NCBI GenBank assembly: GCA_030248215.1
Contig: JASANG010000155.1
Location: 62,001 to 126,000 of the forward strand
Length of the DNA: 64,000 nucleotides
From: Enoplolaimus lenunculus
Taxonomy: Eukaryota > Nematoda > Enoplea > Enoplida > Thoracostomopsidae
Reading direction: 5' to 3'
Part shown: piece by piece, positions 59,028-64,000 of the stretch
How the letters are laid out: each line of letters begins with the position of its first letter
How positions within the stretch are numbered: position 1 is the first letter of the stretch
The notes under the pieces: model-generated
Seen by the model: only the letters and a program-made list of their open reading frames with translations
Database searches by the model: none
What the model was told of the DNA's origin: nothing
Made by a program: the position numbers and the translations under genes

Positions 59028-59413
59028 CTGAGGTGTTCTATAATAATTTCAGTTAAAAATACACAGTGGGTCGTACTAAAACCATATTGGCAGCGGGTAC
59101 CTGCAGTTACACTCTGTCCGATCCGATGCATCAATTTTTGGTTAAGCTATATCCGGATCCGACATACATAACAAAAGATAAGGACTGTGAATAAGTGTAT
59201 TTTATAGTATTTTATGAATTTTATAGTTTTGTATTAGGCTTTATATTTTATATAACATAATGTTTTATGATTTTTGGGATTTTATTAATTTTGTAGTTGA
59301 TTTTATAGATTTGTTAGTTTATAGACAATATTTATATACAGTTCATGCACTTGGAGTGGGACTCATTGACGCCTGCGGTATAGTGTGTGGGGAATGGTGG
59401 GTGTCTGGCTTTG

Positions 59414-59988
59414 CTAAACGGACGTGCCCGGGAGCTCAACAGGCTCTTGTTCTCGGGCTAACTCAAATTCCTCAACAGAGGAGGATTCATAATACCAGTA
59501 TCCCCCAGTAGGACCCATCTGCTCCATGACACGCTTGAGTGGCGCTAATTCACCTTCAACGTGCATAGGGCCTAAAGGTCGGAGTGGTGGTTCCACGGGT
59601 CTATAACGCCAGGTCCCTTTTCCTGTTTTCTTCTGGTAATAAGTGTGTACTCTCTCCCCATGTATTTGAGCGTGCAACAATCACCTCTGCACCTACCAGC
59701 TTCATCCGCGGGCGGACAATAGGAGTCGGTCCAGTGACCGTCCCACTGGGGCAGGGTGACGTGTATGCTTACAGGTAAGTATAGTTTTCGTCTAGTTAAC
59801 ATGACGAGTCCCTGGGGTTCAACAGCGGTTCCGAACTGTCGATTGATTGCTGTACCCAGGTGAGAGATTTGTTTACTAAATAGGTTGTATTTATGCTGCG
59901 GTCCCATGGGGTTGGTACAGCCGGTAGGCAAAAGGAGGGTCATTATTGCAAGACTTAGAAGGACCGCTACTCGTAGTTTATTGGCCAA
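59414..59988 (-). CDS. Small secreted or membrane-type protein of the giant LTR element
   Basis: Open sequence starts at 59988 with MANKLRVAVLLSLAIMTLLL, a clear signal peptide or lipoprotein-like leader ending LLPTGC. It is followed by a Cys-containing part (YCPPADEAGRCRGDCC) and, towards 59414, a Pro- and Glu-rich part. A transmembrane anchor is not seen. It begins 32 bp after the large frame at 60020 ends. It could be a small glycoprotein, but I see no match to known envelope families. Confidence 0.5.
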
Positions 59989-60019
59989 GAACGGAGATTC
60001 ATGATTGGTTCCTTGAGTT

Positions 60020-62275
60020 TTACGCGCTTAGTTCCTTCAGTTTCCAAATGGTCAGGATGCAAATTCTTCCAATTATATAGGATGCAGTCCGTGGGCAGGG
60101 TTGATGTGGAGTGCAATCATTGTAGTAACCACACATTTCACTCTTGTACAATCCCCATTGGGTAGCCCTAGCATATGCTTCGTATGCGGTTGAAGGTTCA
60201 ACGTACTCACTAGGCTTAGGAGTAGTTAAGGGGCGTTCCAGTTCCCTACCCCAACTAAGAGGTAGCTTATCCTGATAACGTAAGTCCATTGCAGGGACCT
60301 TGGAATTACCCGAGGGCAAAGTATCCGGAGCTATTATATACACTGCCCTCCACAAGCTTTCTTCAGCCAAAGTGTTGGGTTGCTTGCCCATCCAGCAAGG
60401 CTTATAGGACACTAGGTAGGTGGGCCCGCCACTATACGAGGGACTTTCCTGAATCGTCAGACATGTTCGAGCACCTATGAATTCATGCCACAATACATCC
60501 ACAGCTAGCTGGTATTGAGCCCATGTGAGTCCTTTTGGTTTGATTGAGTGGTTGGCAACTATGTTCCCTGGAGGAGTCAAGACAGTGTATAGAGTAGTAA
60601 GCTTGGGTAGTTTACTGTCTACAAACGTACCAGGCCCTATGGAATGGACGCATCCTGCAGGTAATTCATTATTATTACTGGCATGCAATCGAGAAACGTG
60701 AATAAGACGCCAAAATTGATCCAAACTATATCCGGCCATTACATAGTTCGCAATGGTAGTATGCCAGTTCAACTCCTGGACGTATTCATGGCTAAGTTGC
60801 ATACCTCCACCAGTCAATTTAAAAGGAGTGATCAGTCTTAGGGTCTGGATTAGTTTTTGAATGTCGGTTGGTTCAGCAGACTTAACACACCGAGTAGGGT
60901 TTATCCTTAGCCTGTTCATTGTTATCCAAAAGCGTATTACGGCAAATTCAACGTCATTCAGCTGGGTGGGCGCATTGACAGTCTGCGTAACCTCAGGGTG
61001 TATTAACCCGTCTAAGCTAGCTCTTAATGCCTGTTGCATTAACTTTTGATATTCCTTCTCGGGGGAAAATCGGTGACGATCGGTAGTATAATGTTCCCCT
61101 ATCCAGTTCTTAAAACACAGCAATCCTTCGTGTCTCAGGAGTAAGTCGTGGAACATGGCCAAGGGGTTAAGCTGCTTACTAGAAAGTTTATCAGCCACAG
61201 CGGTTAATTTGCCTTCTGGCGAGAGTTTCATGAATTTATTTTCGTACCCTTGTTTTGGGTGCCATACACCTTCAACGGTGCCAATAGAGGCTTGCTTATT
61301 ATTGAATGCCCAGCGGGTAGTTAGCTCTTTGAAACTCTGCCCCATCTCCAATCCTTCATGTTCATGCAATACCTTGCCCAAGTGTACTTTGTACCAATCT
61401 TGCATGCGGTGTCCGAGGAAAGCCCAGGTACATGCATCTAAGGTGGCGATGTCAGGTGCCAGCGCGGTTGGATCGAGTATTGGTCCCGACTTTACAAATT
61501 CGACGGGAGTGATATGCTCTATTATTTTAGCAGCTTGACCCCAGGTGTCACAGTTAGATCGAGAGCTATACGTCAGCTTAGCTATGGCTCTAGTCTCCAT
61601 TAATCTCTGAGTAAACTTCTTTAGAGCTGTTAGGTGAATATTGAATTCTTTAGCGTAAAGATTAGCTCTTAGACTATAATCTAAGAAGCGTTCCTGGGTT
61701 CTTTCGTGGCCTTCAGAATGGTCGGCATTTAGAGCTAGGCCTTCGGAGGCTTGTAACTTAAGGGATTCCGTAGTGTAAGGAAGATCGCTACTGTTTAGAC
61801 GAGCTATGTTGGGAAACAATTGCATGGCCAACCAATTTACGTCTACGACGAACATGACTGTAATGAAAGTTTGAGTATCCGGTACAGATCTAATTGGAAC
61901 GTCAGTAATATGTTCTATAGCACTCCCAATGCGAAGTTCTAAGAATAATTTAAATATTAGTCCCCATTGTGGGGCTTCCCTGACAGCAGCAGGATTCTCT
62001 CCATCATATAAGGTCTCATGCTCAAAGCTACTCAGATAATGATGAGAGGGAGGTTCTCGTTTGGCAGTTACCTTGCCTGCGTAGTGCATGTGTATCCCTG
62101 CTGTAGAGTTGGGGTCCTCAGAGATTCCATGAAGTCTCCATTTGTGTGGTCCCCTTAGTTCCATGGAGGGTGAGGCGGTATTGGCGAATATGAAGTCCCA
62201 CATACCCAGATGGGTAATGTGATTCATCTGGGACTGCTGGGAAACCTGCAAGTGTATGGGTAGAGAGCGAGGCAT
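60020..62275 (-). CDS. Large unknown protein of the giant LTR element
   Basis: An open frame of 751 residues, the longest in the window. It is evenly mixed helical sequence without repeats, signal peptide, clear zinc knuckle, YxDD or Walker motifs. Typical stretches are MQDWYKVHLGKVLHEHEGLE, LLRHEGLLCFKNWIGEHYTT and FAVIRFWITMNRLRINPTR. A capsid-like structural role would fit its size and the lack of enzyme motifs. This is a guess from position only. Confidence 0.6.
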   Translation of the reverse strand: MPRSLPIHLQVSQQSQMNHITHLGMWDFIFANTASPSMELRGPHKWRLHGISEDPNSTAGIHMHYAGKVTAKREPPSHHYLSSFEHETLYDGENPAAVREAPQWGLIFKLFLELRIGSAIEHITDVPIRSVPDTQTFITVMFVVDVNWLAMQLFPNIARLNSSDLPYTTESLKLQASEGLALNADHSEGHERTQERFLDYSLRANLYAKEFNIHLTALKKFTQRLMETRAIAKLTYSSRSNCDTWGQAAKIIEHITPVEFVKSGPILDPTALAPDIATLDACTWAFLGHRMQDWYKVHLGKVLHEHEGLEMGQSFKELTTRWAFNNKQASIGTVEGVWHPKQGYENKFMKLSPEGKLTAVADKLSSKQLNPLAMFHDLLLRHEGLLCFKNWIGEHYTTDRHRFSPEKEYQKLMQQALRASLDGLIHPEVTQTVNAPTQLNDVEFAVIRFWITMNRLRINPTRCVKSAEPTDIQKLIQTLRLITPFKLTGGGMQLSHEYVQELNWHTTIANYVMAGYSLDQFWRLIHVSRLHASNNNELPAGCVHSIGPGTFVDSKLPKLTTLYTVLTPPGNIVANHSIKPKGLTWAQYQLAVDVLWHEFIGARTCLTIQESPSYSGGPTYLVSYKPCWMGKQPNTLAEESLWRAVYIIAPDTLPSGNSKVPAMDLRYQDKLPLSWGRELERPLTTPKPSEYVEPSTAYEAYARATQWGLYKSEMCGYYNDCTPHQPCPRTASYIIGRICILTIWKLKELSA

Positions 62276-63831
62276 GTGGTCTCCACAGTCTCACGAAAGA
62301 AAGTGACCCGTGGGCACTCAGGGGAGTCCATGTTCAAGTGTGGGGCTATGGAGGTTTCAACATACATGTTGGATTTAGTATATAAGCCCTCAACCCCATT
62401 AATATCCAAGGAATAGGAGCACACGTACAAGGTGCCTACTAGGGAAGGGCTAAAATAAGGCCAGAATAAGTGACGGGTGGTGGTGAATGGGTCAAACAAA
62501 GGTTCACGCAGGTCGGGTTTCATATGTCGCTCTTGAGCCCGTGCTAACCAATACGATTGGTTCCACCCAAGTACGCTATTAGCTGAGGCGCGCGCGTCCT
62601 TCACGGCAGCTCGGGTTTCATGTTCAAAAATTAGCTCAGCTTCCTTACGATTTAAAGCAAATAATACGTCCGAGCCGCAGCGTCTGGGCTCAGGAGAAAT
62701 TTTTGGGTTCCGCAGGCGTCGAGTCCCTTGGTACCAGTGTACATACATGGCATCATTGTGAGTAAAATCATTGTAATAAGCCGTGTCTGGGTCGAATCTG
62801 ATGCATTTCATGGTCACGTAACACGGCAATTTCTAAGTGTAACCAGCTAGGTTCGTTAATGTCTATGTATTTTATGGGACGGTTTTCGACGCTACGTCTT
62901 GCACAGTCCTTCAATTCGGCCTCACTTATGGTCACCACGGACACCTTACCTTCTGTAAAAGTGGATGGGGTGTCTGAAGTTAAATCTGTAATCTCGGCCG
63001 GGGTATCGGCTTTAGTACGACGGCGAGTTTCCAAAAGTTGCGCAGCCAGTTCCTTACAAGAGCCCTTATTACGAGAGCGGGGCTCGTTTGGTGGGTTCCC
63101 ATACAGACCTCGATTAATGCTACAACTGTCTTCTCATTGTAATCGGAACTACCTCCTTCTGGATTTTGTGTGGGAAGACGTAGCATATTAACGGCTCCGA
63201 TTCGGTAATTAGGGGGTTGGGAGGCCTCTTCTGCAGGATAAGTTATCATCAGTCTGACGGACTTTTTACGATTGGTTATAATCTTACCCTCAGTATCCGT
63301 ATTTACACTATTCCTCCATACGTTCAAGTGGGGGAATAAGTTCTCGACGGAAGGAACTGGCCTTAATTTACGGTCAAGGTCTGATTTGTCAAGAGGCTCC
63401 TGAGAGAGGTCGGGCACGAGATTATTGGGTGATGCCTTAGGTAAAGTAATCTTGCGAATCGGTGCAGGGAAATCTTCCACATCATCAAAGTTACAATATG
63501 CATCAGGGTGTTGCCAAGGCCCTTCCGTCTCTATGGCCGACAACATAGGTAGGCGACGTCCGTACTCTGGCGCACGTCGTGGGGGCAATTCATCTAATCT
63601 CTCAAAAGTTAGGTCAGTATTCATACTCGTGTCTGCTAAATGTCCTGGTTTCGGGCGACATTCCAAAGCAATTATTTCATTATTTCCGTTAAATTCCGAC
63701 TCCGATTGGGTGTCCATGGATTCACTCAGGGAATCCGAGGCCATATCGGGGTGTGCATCTCGAGATGACTTCGATCGTGCAATTCGACTGGTTCGATGTA
63801 TTTTCATAGGCTTTAATTCGAACAACTTCAA
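62224..63831 (-). CDS. Further coding region of the giant LTR element, upstream of the large frame
   Basis: Minus-strand frames cover this stretch. The right part encodes an acidic, disordered protein region (DSLSESMDTQSESEFNGNN, LDELPPRRAPEYGRRLP). The left part encodes more folded sequence (TAYYNDFTHNDAMYVHWYQG, YWLARAQERHMKPDLREP, LFWPYFSPSLVGTLYVCSY). The frames abut or overlap the 751-residue frame and probably belong to the same or neighbouring proteins. There is no known domain. The region looks broken. Confidence 0.5.
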
Positions 63832-64000
63832 AACATTGTCACTCAGTACAAGGTGTTTACTCGGTAAGTTTGGGTCGTCATGCAGCGTTATTGAATCTTG
63901 AGAACCCGGGCCAACTCGGGCTACACAACTTGATTCGACTCCTCGAGGAGCGCACGAATCCTGATAGGAGAGGCAACTAGGTCTATTTGTTTCAATGGTC

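Larger units (their letters stand above)
54535..64000 (-). mobile_element. Internal region of a giant LTR retroelement, continuing past the window
   Basis: The region lies directly inside the LTR at 48586-54534. Its frames are all on the minus strand and closely packed, with a GC content clearly above that of the host. No reverse transcriptase, protease, RNase H or integrase is visible, so these enzymes and the other LTR should lie beyond 64000. The complete element would exceed 21 kb. Parts seen from right to left are a large frame group (60020-63831), a small secreted-type protein, an SGNH-like protein, an unknown acidic protein and a NADAR plus SGNH-like protein. The element looks broken, with a handful of breaks. 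The clear frames suggest a fairly young copy. Confidence 0.75.

Overview
The window is animal genomic DNA. It holds one spliced host gene, a ferlin read on the + strand, whose introns have been filled by mobile elements. Degenerate TTAGGC-type arrays (about 13195-13255 and 17598-18417) match the nematode telomere motif. A nematode or close relative is therefore the best guess, but this rests on repeats rather than on a marker gene.

Host gene: ten ferlin exons can be placed between 3215 and 47452. They encode the FerB-type segment, one C2 domain with its SDP, NPRWDE-like and YDED landmarks, and the following C2-like segment. The gene starts and ends outside the window. Without the insertions it is compact, with introns of a few hundred bases.

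Polinton: the intron between 16349 and 46165 is almost entirely one Polinton/Maverick (16418-45882). It has perfect 31-bp terminal inverted repeats starting AGT and a perfect 6-bp target duplication, TAGCTT. Its right half carries the integrase, protein-primed polymerase B, packaging ATPase, major capsid protein and small virion-type proteins, plus less usual genes: a TATA-binding-protein-like protein, a NADAR-domain protein and a YqaJ-type nuclease. Its left half carries tandem arrays and a separate, apparently complete five-exon gene of unknown function (19835-21383). The element looks broken, with roughly ten breaks, most of them in the polymerase.

Giant LTR element: three copies of a 4.7-5.9 kb LTR are present, each beside the tetranucleotide ATAT. 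Two are solo LTRs (8056-12789, inverted and old; 23105-28752, younger and nested in the Polinton). The third (48586-54534) ends an element whose interior fills 54535-64000 and runs off the window. The LTR has seven CCAAT boxes, a TATA box, a poly(A) signal and a tandem array with a repeat of about 176 bp. The visible interior is GC-richer than the host and carries minus-strand frames, mostly unrecognisable. One joins a NADAR domain to an SGNH-hydrolase-like domain. No reverse transcriptase is visible, so pol should lie beyond 64000.

The remaining sequence is small repeats: an element with terminal inverted repeats and a tRNA-like core, a palindromic MITE, GGCATC-rich repeats, and a 19-bp minisatellite carrying E2F-like motifs.

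The main points are a Polinton-encoded TBP, NADAR genes in two unrelated elements, and a giant-LTR family with cargo genes.
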